Positions 1 through 5,094 of a stretch of 5,094 nt of DNA are shown here, piece by piece. Each line of letters opens with the position of its first letter. The stretch's first letter is position 1. The notes beneath the pieces are model-generated. The model was not told the origin of the DNA. It ran no database searches and saw nothing but the letters and a program-made list of their open reading frames with translations. The position numbers were made by a program, and so were the translations under genes. Source of the DNA: Syntrophomonadaceae bacterium (GTDB taxonomy: Bacteria; Bacillota; Dethiobacteria; DTU022; UBA8154); contig PWWY01000105.1 of assembly GCA_003561325.1 (NCBI GenBank), forward strand, positions 1 to 5,094, in the 5' to 3' direction.

Positions 1-50
1 CCGAAGTGCACCCCGGCTTCCAAAAGTTGTTTCATGGTTACGACCGGCAT
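1..50 (-). CDS. rpsB: 30S ribosomal protein S2, N-terminal fragment (runs off the left edge)
   Basis: Only the first 16 codons and two bases of the next lie in the window. They read MPVVTMKQLLEAGVHF followed by a partial Gly codon. The MKQLLEAGVHFG block is the near-invariant N-terminus of bacterial ribosomal protein S2, which in B. subtilis is preceded by MSVIS. S2 is a late-assembling protein of the small subunit that interacts with S1 in many bacteria. The start is ATG at 50-48, with a full AGGAGG Shine-Dalgarno at 63-58 and a 7-nt spacer. The internal ATG at 35-33 has no comparable site. In Firmicutes rpsB is usually followed by tsf, pyrH and frr, but none of these is visible here. It is separated from codY by a terminator and has its own promoter. 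Identity rests on a short but very characteristic peptide. Confidence 0.9.
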   Translation of the reverse strand, partial: MPVVTMKQLLEAGVHF

Positions 51-57
51 TGCAAAA

Positions 58-63
58 CCTCCT
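58..63 (-). promoter_or_regulatory. Ribosome binding site of rpsB
   Basis: The minus strand reads AGGAGG here, 7 nt before the ATG at 50. It fixes the rpsB start. The site can form a weak AACC-AGGA-GGTT hairpin (66-55) that would partly bury it. A second GGAGG lies further upstream at 79-75, too far from the start to be the direct site. Confidence 0.85.
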
Positions 64-78
64 GGTTGGTTAGTCCTC

Positions 79-141
79 CACTGCATCATCGCTCGAAAAA
101 ACCTGCACGCTGCAGGCACCCTTTTTGGAGCTTCAGCAGTG
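79..141 (-). promoter_or_regulatory. Attenuator-like stem-loop in the rpsB leader
   Basis: On the minus strand a perfect hairpin, CCTGCA-GCG-TGCAGG (116-102), is followed immediately by six T (101-96). This is the layout of a short intrinsic terminator placed between the rpsB promoter and the gene. The surrounding leader can extend the arm. The run AAAAA (126-122) pairs with the T tract, GCTC (131-128) pairs with GAGC (94-91), and CACTGC (141-136) pairs with GCAGTG (84-79). Pairing of the A run with the T tract could compete with termination. All pairings were found by eye. A regulatory role, for example autoregulation by S2, is inference, and I do not recognise a named leader family. The core is also terminator-like on the plus strand, where it is followed by CACCCTTTTT. 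Confidence 0.55.
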
Positions 142-162
142 TGGGTAATAAAGCCATTAGGT

Positions 163-191
163 AGTATAACACAGAACCTGTTAAATAGCAA
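163..191 (-). promoter_or_regulatory. Sigma-A-type promoter for rpsB with extended -10
   Basis: The minus strand shows TTGCTA (191-186; 4 of 6 to TTGACA), a 17-nt spacer, and TATACT (168-163; 5 of 6 to TATAAT). The spacer ends in TGT, giving a TGn extended -10. It begins about 27 nt after the T run of the codY terminator, as expected for a new transcription unit. The start of transcription would fall near 158-155, giving a leader of roughly 105 nt before rpsB. The match is good, but the promoter is predicted from sequence only. Confidence 0.65.
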
Positions 192-217
192 TGATTCCAA
201 CCCGCGCTTTTCCGGGC

Positions 218-253
218 AAAAAAGAGGAACCACCGGTCATGGACAGGGGTTCC
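218..253 (-). terminator. Intrinsic terminator of the codY operon
   Basis: On the minus strand GGAACC (253-248) pairs with GGTTCC (231-226). After one mismatch the stem continues with three more pairs around an 8-nt loop. The stem is followed directly by TCTTTTTT (225-218). It lies about 42 nt past the codY stop codon and just before the predicted rpsB promoter, so it most likely ends the trmFO-to-codY transcript. Confidence 0.8.
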
Positions 254-267
254 CCACTGCTCTTCTT

Positions 268-290
268 GCCTCTCGCCGGAGGCGTGAGGC
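268..290 (-). other. GC-rich stem-loop just after the codY stop codon
   Basis: GCCTC and GAGGC flank an inner CGCC/GGCG stem with one A-A mismatch between them and a 3-nt loop. It starts 4 nt after the codY stop codon. There is no T run after it on the minus strand, so it is not itself an intrinsic terminator for codY. It may act as a 3' end stabiliser or as the first arm of a two-hairpin 3' end. On the plus strand it is followed by CGTTTT, a poor terminator tail. Confidence 0.5.
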
Positions 291-294
291 CGTT

Positions 295-1095
295 TTACTT
301 GTGAAAGGTCTTCTTCTTCTTGGCCAGCTGATCCAGGAGATAGGGATTCAGCACCTTGATATACGTCCCCTTCATTCCCAGGGAACGCGATTCAATTACA
401 CCCGCACTTTCAAATTTTCTCAGGGCGTTCACGATCACCGAGCGAGTAATTCCCAGCTGGTCAGCGATTTTACTGGCGACCAGCAGGCCTTCGTCCCCGT
501 CCAGTTCTTCAAAGATGTGCTCGACCGCTTCCAGTTCCGAATAGGAAAGGGTCCCGATGGCCAGCTGCACTACTGCCTTATTCCGGGCTTCTTCTTCAAT
601 CTTTTCCGCCTTGGACCGCAATATTTCCATGCCGACAACCGTGGCGCCGGTTTCTGCCAGGATCAAATCCTCGGCGTTGAAGGATTCGGCGAAGCGGGCC
701 AGCAGTAATGTGCCCAGCCTTTTACCGCCACCCAGGATGGGTACCACGGTGGAAATTTTATTGGTAAAAAGGCAGTTTTCATCGTCCACAAACACACAGT
801 CATTGGTTTTTTGGGGCAGGTTGACCCGGGGCTCGTCGTCACGGAGCAAGAATTCGTTGTAGCGGTCGGGGAAGACATCGTTCTTTAAAACCTGGCTGAC
901 CATGATCTCACATTCAAATTCATCCACCAGGGCATAGCCCAGGATCGTACCATCTCGTCCCGCAATATACACGTTGGCATGGATCACATTTTTCAAAACT
1001 TCTGCTACTTCGGCAAAATCAACCCGCTGGCCCGCGGTTTTTTGCAGGATTTTGTTGATCCGCCTTGTTTTTTCTAATAAAGGAGAGGAAATCAT
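295..1095 (-). CDS. codY: GTP/branched-chain amino acid-sensing global transcriptional repressor CodY
   Basis: CodY is the Firmicute repressor that binds DNA when isoleucine, leucine or valine and GTP are plentiful, and that releases amino acid uptake, biosynthesis and late-growth genes on starvation. The 266-residue product has an N-terminal GAF effector domain (about 1-155), a linker helix with KAEKIEEEARNKAVVQ (about 163-177), and a C-terminal winged helix-turn-helix. The recognition region is ASKIADQLGITRSVIVNALR (207-226), followed by the invariant ESRSLGMKGTYIKVLN (235-250). Length fits the family (259 in B. subtilis). I chose ATG 1095 because GAGGTGA (1107-1101) forms the Shine-Dalgarno. 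The in-frame GTG at 1104 lies inside that site and ATG 1101 is too close to it; starting at GTG would add MMK. The Ile-pocket region differs from B. subtilis and resembles the clostridial type. It lies 77 nt after hslU and is last in the operon. Confidence 0.97.
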   Translation of the reverse strand: MISSPLLEKTRRINKILQKTAGQRVDFAEVAEVLKNVIHANVYIAGRDGTILGYALVDEFECEIMVSQVLKNDVFPDRYNEFLLRDDEPRVNLPQKTNDCVFVDDENCLFTNKISTVVPILGGGKRLGTLLLARFAESFNAEDLILAETGATVVGMEILRSKAEKIEEEARNKAVVQLAIGTLSYSELEAVEHIFEELDGDEGLLVASKIADQLGITRSVIVNALRKFESAGVIESRSLGMKGTYIKVLNPYLLDQLAKKKKTFHK

Positions 1096-1172
1096 CTTCA
1101 TCACCTCTTTCAGTTATTGAAAACTTTAACGATAACCCACCTGAGAAATCCTCTATCCTGATCCGGCCTGGC

Positions 1173-2603
1173 CTACAGAATGTACTTGCTTAAGTCTTTG
1201 TCTTTAACAATATCTTTTAATTTATTCTTCACATACTCCCTGTCAATGCAAAAGGATTGGCCCTGTATTTCCGCAGCTTCATAGGAAAGATCTTCAAACA
1301 ATTTTTCCATGATCGTGTGCAGGCGGCGTGCTCCAATGTTTTCCATTTCATCGTTCAAAGTGCAGGCTACAGTAGCGATCTCCTCAATCCCATCTTCTGA
1401 AAACTCCACGTTCACCCCCTCCGTCATTAACAGGGCAGTATATTGTTTTGTTAAGGCATTTTCCGGCTCTACCAGAATATTGATGAAATCTTGCTTTTCC
1501 AGGCTTTGCAGTTCGACGCGGATGGGGAAGCGTCCCTGCAGTTCCGGGATGAGGTCCGAGGGCCTGGTAAAATGGAACGCTCCCGCCGCAATAAACAAGA
1601 CGTAATCGGTTTTCACGGGCCCGTACTTGGTCATGACGGTCGATCCTTCCACGATGGGCAGGATATCCCGCTGTACACCTTCCCGGGAGACGTCGGGTCC
1701 CGACTGCGCGGCGTTCTTGCCGGCTACTTTATCAATTTCATCCAGGAAAACGATCCCGGACTGTTCCGCCCTTTCCACGGCTTCGTTGGTGATCTCATCC
1801 ATATCCAGGAGCTTTTCTGCTTCCTCTTGCTGCAGGATGCGGCGGGCCTGCTTCACGGGCAGCTTTTTTTTCTTTTTCTTCTTCGGTACCATGCTGCCGA
1901 AGAGATCCTGCATGTTCATGCCCATCTCTTCCATGCCCATGCCGGCAAACATGTCCATCACCGGTGGAGGGCGGTCCTCCACCTCCACTTCCAGGAGACG
2001 ATCTTCCAGCTCGCCGCGAAGCAGTTTCTGCTTGATGATCTGCCGGTCGTCCCGGGCCTGTTTCAGTTTTTCCTCGTAGGCGCGGTCTTCTTCTGCCGCA
2101 GGAGCCGATGCACCCAAGCCCCGGGAGGCCTGGAATAAAAAGTCCAGGGGATTCCCAGCCGCCTGGGTTTTCCCGGGCAGAGGGGAAAGCAATTCTAAAA
2201 GACGCTCTTCGGCCAGGGCGGTAGCCCTGGGTTCCAGCTCCTGCATCTTTTCCGTTTTGACGATGCGTACGGAGCCCTCCACCAGGTCTCTCACGATGGA
2301 ATCCACATCCCGCCCCACGTAACCCACTTCGGTAAATTTCGTCGCTTCCACTTTCACGAACGGGGCGCTCACCAGGCGGGCCAACCTCCGGGCAATCTCG
2401 GTCTTTCCCACGCCTGTCGGGCCAATCATGATGATATTTTTGGGGATAACCTCATCTTTAATGGCTGGATCCAGCAATTTCCTGCGGTAGCGGTTGCGCA
2501 GGGCAATGGCCACGCTTTTTTTTGCTTCGAATTGACCGATCACGTACTTGTCCAGTTCTGCCACAATTTCCTTCGGCGTTAGTTCCGCTCTATGCTGCTG
2601 CAT
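1173..2603 (-). CDS. hslU: HslU (ClpY/CodX), AAA+ unfoldase of the HslVU protease
   Basis: HslU is a hexameric cytoplasmic ATPase that unfolds substrates and feeds them into the HslV chamber. The 476-residue product has Walker A GPTGVGKT (61-68), the pore loop GYVG (94-97), Walker B IVFLDEID (284-291), an arginine finger in LQGRFPIR (R358), sensor 2 in GARRLHT (425-430), and the C-terminal tail LSKYIL that docks into HslV. The I domain between Walker A and B is long, with a Met/Gly-rich stretch (215-239) and seven lysines (241-247). That explains why it exceeds the 443 residues of E. coli HslU and is close to B. subtilis. ATG 2603 is the start: an in-frame stop lies three codons upstream, and the N-terminus LTPKEIVAELDKYVIGQ aligns with the family. 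The Shine-Dalgarno is unusually far away, with a hairpin in between. The lysine run is encoded by A-rich codons forming a slippery heptamer. All key ATPase residues are present. Confidence 0.97.
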   Translation of the reverse strand: MQQHRAELTPKEIVAELDKYVIGQFEAKKSVAIALRNRYRRKLLDPAIKDEVIPKNIIMIGPTGVGKTEIARRLARLVSAPFVKVEATKFTEVGYVGRDVDSIVRDLVEGSVRIVKTEKMQELEPRATALAEERLLELLSPLPGKTQAAGNPLDFLFQASRGLGASAPAAEEDRAYEEKLKQARDDRQIIKQKLLRGELEDRLLEVEVEDRPPPVMDMFAGMGMEEMGMNMQDLFGSMVPKKKKKKKLPVKQARRILQQEEAEKLLDMDEITNEAVERAEQSGIVFLDEIDKVAGKNAAQSGPDVSREGVQRDILPIVEGSTVMTKYGPVKTDYVLFIAAGAFHFTRPSDLIPELQGRFPIRVELQSLEKQDFINILVEPENALTKQYTALLMTEGVNVEFSEDGIEEIATVACTLNDEMENIGARRLHTIMEKLFEDLSYEAAEIQGQSFCIDREYVKNKLKDIVKDKDLSKYIL

Positions 2604-2604
2604 C

Positions 2605-2625
2605 GTGTTTCAGGAAACACCTCCT
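2605..2625 (-). promoter_or_regulatory. hslU ribosome binding site with a hairpin between it and the start codon
   Basis: The minus strand has AGGAGG at 2625-2620, but the ATG is at 2603, leaving 16 nt instead of the usual 5-9. The spacer is filled by a perfect inverted repeat, GTGTTT-CCTG-AAACAC (2620-2605), ending one base before the ATG. Folding it would bring the Shine-Dalgarno next to the start codon. Its first base is also the last G of AGGAGG, so folding and ribosome binding may compete. No in-frame start nearer to AGGAGG exists: the upstream codons are ACG, AAC and then a TGA stop. Confidence 0.75.
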
Positions 2626-2632
2626 AATTCCA

Positions 2633-2650
2633 GACGGGGCATCAACCGTC
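2633..2650 (-). other. Intercistronic stem-loop B (hslV-hslU gap)
   Basis: On the minus strand GACGG (2650-2646) pairs with CCGTC (2637-2633) around an 8-nt loop, TTGATGCC. The loop and one flank share a 13-nt near repeat with stem-loop A, identical at 12 of 13 positions. There is no T run, so it is not a terminator. It lies 8 nt upstream of the hslU Shine-Dalgarno. The pairing is clear by eye, but its function is unknown. Confidence 0.45.
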
Positions 2651-2672
2651 CCCGGCGAAACCCGCGGATTTT

Positions 2673-2698
2673 AAAAACCGGTGGGGCCTCAACCGGTT
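2673..2698 (-). other. Intercistronic stem-loop A overlapping the hslV stop codon (weak terminator or attenuator)
   Basis: On the minus strand AACCGGT (2698-2692) pairs perfectly with ACCGGTT (2682-2676) across a 9-nt loop. The T tract is five T long, with two T in the stem, and then turns into AAAA. The first arm starts within the hslV TAA stop codon. It resembles a weak intrinsic terminator and could lower transcription into hslU or protect the hslV 3' end. Since hslU and codY lie downstream in the same orientation, full termination here seems unlikely. Confidence 0.5.
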
Positions 2699-3227
2699 AG
2701 AGTTCTTCGACCCGCACAAATTCATTGGTATAGACACAGATCTCCGCGGCAACCAGCAGGGATTCCCGGGCAATCGCCGCAGCGGCCAGGTCGGTCTTTC
2801 TCGCCAGGGCCCGGGCGGCAGCCAGCGCCAGGGGGCCTCCCGATCCAATGGCGGCGATGCCGTCATCGGGTTCAATCACCTCGCCGGTGCCAGAAATGAC
2901 CAGGACACCGTCCCTGGATGCCGCGATCAAAAGCGCTTCCAACCTTCTCAAGTAGCGGTCCGTGCGCCATTCCCTGGCCAGCTCAACCGCGGCCCGGCGC
3001 AGGTTACCCCGGTAGTTCTCCAGCTGGTTTTCAAATTTATCAAAGAGCGTGAAGGCATCGGCCACGGAACCCGCGAAGCCGACGATAACCTGCTCATGAA
3101 ACAAGCGCCTGACTTTGCTGGCCTGGTGCTTCATGATATAGTTGCCCGAGAGCGTAACCTGGCCGTCACCGGCGATGGCCACCCGGTCATCCTTGCTCAC
3201 TGCGACAATGGTCGTGGACTGGAACAA
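2697..3227 (-). CDS. hslV: HslV (ClpQ/CodW), proteolytic subunit of the HslVU protease
   Basis: HslV is a proteasome-beta-like Ntn hydrolase forming a double hexameric chamber that degrades proteins delivered by HslU. The 176-residue product begins MFQSTTIVAV. T5 aligns with the catalytic Thr1 of mature E. coli HslV. GDGQ (20-23), two lysines aligning with E. coli Lys28 and Lys33 (K33, K38), GFAGSVADAFTLF (50-62), EWRTDRYLRRLEALL, and GSGG (128-131) are all conserved. The start is TTG. AAGGAG (3242-3237) lies 9 nt before TTG 3227 and 6 nt before TTG 3230, which would add one Leu. A far-upstream ATG at 3290 adds a non-homologous leader of 21 residues and bypasses this Shine-Dalgarno, so I rejected it. 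The three residues between Met and Thr5 make the N-terminus B. subtilis CodW-like rather than E. coli-like, which bears on which residue becomes the nucleophile. The gene ends 93 nt before hslU. Confidence 0.95.
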   Translation of the reverse strand: MFQSTTIVAVSKDDRVAIAGDGQVTLSGNYIMKHQASKVRRLFHEQVIVGFAGSVADAFTLFDKFENQLENYRGNLRRAAVELAREWRTDRYLRRLEALLIAASRDGVLVISGTGEVIEPDDGIAAIGSGGPLALAAARALARKTDLAAAAIARESLLVAAEICVYTNEFVRVEEL

Positions 3228-3236
3228 CAAACAATT

Positions 3237-3242
3237 CTCCTT
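3237..3242 (-). promoter_or_regulatory. Ribosome binding site deciding the hslV TTG start
   Basis: The minus strand reads AAGGAG, preceded by an A-rich stretch. It lies 6 nt before TTG 3230 and 9 nt before TTG 3227, with no ATG or GTG in frame nearby. The second TTG gives MFQSTTI, the best fit to HslV N-termini as I know them. Confidence 0.75.
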
Positions 3243-3297
3243 TTTCCCTCGATTAATTACCAAAATATAGAAAAGCTTTCGATAATTCAATTTATAG

Positions 3298-4188
3298 TTA
3301 GGCCCGGGGATGGGTTTTTTGGTACGTCCGCTTTAGCTCTTCCCGGGTGATATGCGTATAGATCTGCGTTGTAGAAATGCTCACGTGACCCAGTAGTTCC
3401 TGCACGGTGCGTAAGTCTGCCCCGGCATTCAGCAAATGGCTGGCGAAACTATGCCGCAATACATGGGGGCTGACGGACTGGCTTACCGCGGCTTTTAGCC
3501 CGTACTTCCTTACCAACCTGCGCATGCCCCGGTCGGACAGGGGACCCCCCAGCCTGTTTAAAAACAGCGCGCCTGTTTCTTCCCCGGTCTTTCCGACCAA
3601 AAGGGGTCTCGCTTTTTCCAGGTATCGGGCCAGGGCCTGCAGGGCATAGCGCCCCACGGGGACAACCCGCTCTTTGGAACCTTTACCCTTAACCCGCAGG
3701 GAGCCTTCTTCCCAGCTCATGGAACGCAGGTGCAGGTCAGCCATTTCCCGCACACGCATCCCCGTGGCGTAAAAGAGCTCCAGGATGGCGCGGTCGCGGT
3801 ATCCCAGGGGCGAGCCCTTTGCAGGCGCATCCAGCAGGTCCAGCACTTCATCCACGTAGAGAAACTTGGGCAGCTTTTTCTCCTTCTTCGGGGTGGAAAT
3901 CACTTCCCAGGTATTGTTCTGGAGAATGTTTTCCCGCTTCAAGTAGCGCAAAAAAACCCGAACAGCCGAAAGCTTTCTGGCCACAGTCGTTCGTGCGTAG
4001 GCATGCTCTTTCAACAGGCCCAAAAATTGCCGCAGGTGCACGTGGTTGATCTGCTGGATCGCGATCGCACTTTCATCGATAAAACGCCAGAATTGTTGAA
4101 TGTCTCTTTCGTAATGACGGATGGTCAAGGGTGATGCATTTTTTTCTATTTTCAGGAACTGCTTAAAATTCTCAAGCAAATTATCCAT
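3298..4188 (-). CDS. xerC: Tyrosine recombinase XerC/CodV (chromosome dimer resolution)
   Basis: This is a site-specific tyrosine recombinase of the Xer family, expected to act with a XerD/RipX partner at the chromosomal dif site to resolve dimers. The 296-residue protein has an N-terminal SAM-like core-binding domain (about 1-85), with the typical LTIRHYERDIQQFWRF and RKLSAVRVFLRYLKRE segments. The C-terminal catalytic domain holds the full set: R145 in ATGMRVRE, K169 in VKGKGSKER, H242 and R245 in PHVLRHSFASHLL, H268 in LLGHVSISTT, and the nucleophile Y277 in QIYTH. Length is normal for XerC/D (about 295-300). The start is ATG 4188, with AAGGA (4201-4197) 8 nt upstream. The call XerC/CodV over XerD or a phage integrase rests on position between trmFO and hslV, as in B. 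subtilis; catalytic motifs alone do not separate XerC from XerD. It lies 36 nt after trmFO and 70 nt before hslV, so it is probably co-transcribed. Confidence 0.93.
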   Translation of the reverse strand: MDNLLENFKQFLKIEKNASPLTIRHYERDIQQFWRFIDESAIAIQQINHVHLRQFLGLLKEHAYARTTVARKLSAVRVFLRYLKRENILQNNTWEVISTPKKEKKLPKFLYVDEVLDLLDAPAKGSPLGYRDRAILELFYATGMRVREMADLHLRSMSWEEGSLRVKGKGSKERVVPVGRYALQALARYLEKARPLLVGKTGEETGALFLNRLGGPLSDRGMRRLVRKYGLKAAVSQSVSPHVLRHSFASHLLNAGADLRTVQELLGHVSISTTQIYTHITREELKRTYQKTHPRA

Positions 4189-4224
4189 AATATTTTTCCT
4201 TTTTCAATATTAGCATAACCCTCT

Positions 4225-5094
4225 CTATTCTGCAAGCAAGTGCTGGAAATTTTTTCGAAATTGCGACAAGGACTCCAGGCTGCGCGCAGCCATCCGCTCT
4301 TTTCGCATTTTTTTAGGGACTTTCTCGGCCAAGGGGGCAAATAGACCAAAATTTACATTCATGGGTTGAAAGCTGTCGGGATCCGCCGTGGTGATGTAGT
4401 GGGTGAGAGAGCCCATGGCGGTTTCCCGGGGGAAGACCAGCCGCGGTGTGCCCCGCAGGCTACAGAGGGCGTTCAATCCTGCGATCAGCCCCGTGGCCGC
4501 TGATTCGACGTATCCTTCCACACCGGTCATCTGGCCCGCGAAAAACAGGCCGGGATGGCCCTTCATTTCAAGGGTGGGGTCCAGCAGCAGGGGTGCATTG
4601 ATAAACGTGTTGCGGTGCATCACCCCGTAGCGCAGGAATTCTGCCCGCTCCAGGCCGGGGATAAGTCGAAAAATGCGCTTTTGCTCTGACCACTTGAGGC
4701 GCGTTTGAAAGCCCACCATGTTGTAAAGGGTGCCTTCCTTGTTGTCCTTCCGGAGCTGCACAACCGCGTGGTATTTTTCTTGGCCGGTGGGCCCCGCCAA
4801 ACCGACGGGTTTCAGGGGGCCGTAGCACAGGGTTTCTTTTCCCCTGGTGGCCAGGACTTCCACGGGCATACAACCCTCGAAGAAGATCTCTTTCTCGAAA
4901 GCCCGCGGCAGGTTGACTTCCGCCTGGACCAGCTCTTTCCAGAATCGCTCGTATTCCCGGGCATTCATGGGACAGTTCAGGTAATCATCCCCGCCCTTGC
5001 CATAGCGAGAGGCAAAAAAAGCCTTCTCCAGGTCGACGGACTCCAGGGTGACAATGGGGGCCACGGCATCGTAGAAATAGAGCTTTCCCTGCCC
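4225..5094 (-). CDS. trmFO: tRNA (uracil-54-C5)-methyltransferase TrmFO, C-terminal part (5' end outside window)
   Basis: TrmFO makes ribothymidine at U54 of the tRNA T-loop using methylenetetrahydrofolate as carbon donor and FADH2 as reductant. It is the folate-dependent counterpart of SAM-dependent TrmA. The window holds 289 codons, about two thirds of a protein usually near 435-440 residues. The reading frame is open to the right edge, starting with GQGKLYFYDAVAPIV, so no start codon is in view. YLNCPM contains the conserved catalytic cysteine (residue 41 of the fragment; Cys226 in B. subtilis). Further signatures are EKEIFFEGCMPVEV, YGPLKPVGL, QLRKDNKEGTLYNMVGFQT, RYGVMHRNTFINAP, and the FAD-site motif FFAGQMTGVEGYVESAATG (from about residue 184). 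The N-terminal GxGxxG FAD-binding motif lies outside the window. The gene ends in TAG at 4227-4225. In Firmicutes it often follows topA, which may lie just beyond the right edge. Confidence 0.96.
   Translation of the reverse strand, partial: GQGKLYFYDAVAPIVTLESVDLEKAFFASRYGKGGDDYLNCPMNAREYERFWKELVQAEVNLPRAFEKEIFFEGCMPVEVLATRGKETLCYGPLKPVGLAGPTGQEKYHAVVQLRKDNKEGTLYNMVGFQTRLKWSEQKRIFRLIPGLERAEFLRYGVMHRNTFINAPLLLDPTLEMKGHPGLFFAGQMTGVEGYVESAATGLIAGLNALCSLRGTPRLVFPRETAMGSLTHYITTADPDSFQPMNVNFGLFAPLAEKVPKKMRKERMAARSLESLSQFRKNFQHLLAE

Noticed and set aside
201..217. Small CCCG/CGGG inverted repeat just after the codY terminator
   Set aside because: It is only four base pairs with an 8-nt loop and no T run, so it is likely chance.
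34..708. Plus-strand open reading frame of 224 codons over the rpsB leader and the 3' half of codY
   Set aside because: It runs antisense to confident codY coding sequence and to the terminator and promoter signals. The protein has no recognisable family and looks like a shadow frame.
1111..1125. Possible CodY-binding box upstream of codY (AGTTTTCAATAACTG on the minus strand)
   Set aside because: It differs at 5 of 15 positions from AATTTTCWGAAAATT, a level expected by chance in AT-rich spacers. No adjacent second box or clear promoter was seen.
1163..1172. GGCC-rich short inverted repeat right after the hslU stop codon
   Set aside because: It is too short to form a stable hairpin and has no T tract. 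The hslU-codY gap otherwise shows only the codY ribosome binding site.
1491..2138. Plus-strand open reading frame of 215 codons inside hslU
   Set aside because: It is fully antisense to conserved HslU. Its His/Phe-rich composition mirrors the Met/Lys-rich I domain of the real gene.
3228..3290. Extended hslV start at ATG 3290, giving 197 residues
   Set aside because: The added 21 residues do not resemble HslV N-termini. They would be encoded across an obvious AAGGAG ribosome binding site, and no Shine-Dalgarno precedes ATG 3290.
3262..3290. Possible internal promoter before hslV: TTGAAT, 17 nt, TATTTT on the minus strand
   Set aside because: Each hexamer matches only 4 of 6 and the region is simply AT-rich. 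It could be a weak promoter but is not supported enough to annotate.

Overview
All genes in this window lie on the minus strand and form a housekeeping locus typical of Gram-positive Firmicutes. Transcription runs from high to low coordinates. The order is trmFO (3' two thirds only), a XerC/CodV-type tyrosine recombinase, hslV (clpQ/codW), hslU (clpY/codX), codY, then the first codons of rpsB. The trmFO-xerC-hslV-hslU-codY run matches the Bacillus subtilis trmFO-codV-codW-codX-codY cluster. Here codY is followed by rpsB, with no flagellar genes between. The clostridial style of CodY, strong AGGAGG-type ribosome binding sites and moderately GC-rich DNA suggest a Clostridia-class organism, perhaps of the Peptococcaceae/Moorella type. 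That placement is inference; no species can be named from the sequence alone.

Layout from right to left: trmFO C-terminal part (5094-4225), a 36-nt gap, xerC (4188-3298), a 70-nt AT-rich gap with the hslV ribosome binding site, hslV with a TTG start (3227-2697), a 93-nt gap with three small stem-loops, hslU (2603-1173), a 77-nt gap, codY (1095-295), a codY 3' hairpin and an intrinsic terminator (253-218), an extended -10 promoter for rpsB (191-163), a leader of about 105 nt with an attenuator-like hairpin, and the rpsB start (50). No plus-strand gene, tRNA, rRNA, mobile element or CRISPR array was seen.

The genes serve separate core functions that are often co-transcribed in Firmicutes. TrmFO methylates U54 of tRNA, XerC resolves chromosome dimers, HslV and HslU form a two-component ATP-dependent protease, and CodY is the global nutrient-responsive repressor. 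The terminator after codY followed at once by a promoter separates this operon from the translation operon that begins with rpsB.

I found no new multigene system. The points worth a second look are regulatory: a terminator-like hairpin inside the rpsB leader, a perfect hairpin between the Shine-Dalgarno sequence and start codon of hslU, two stem-loops sharing a loop sequence in the hslV-hslU gap, an in-frame A-AAA-AAG heptamer in hslU, and the short N-terminal extension on HslV.
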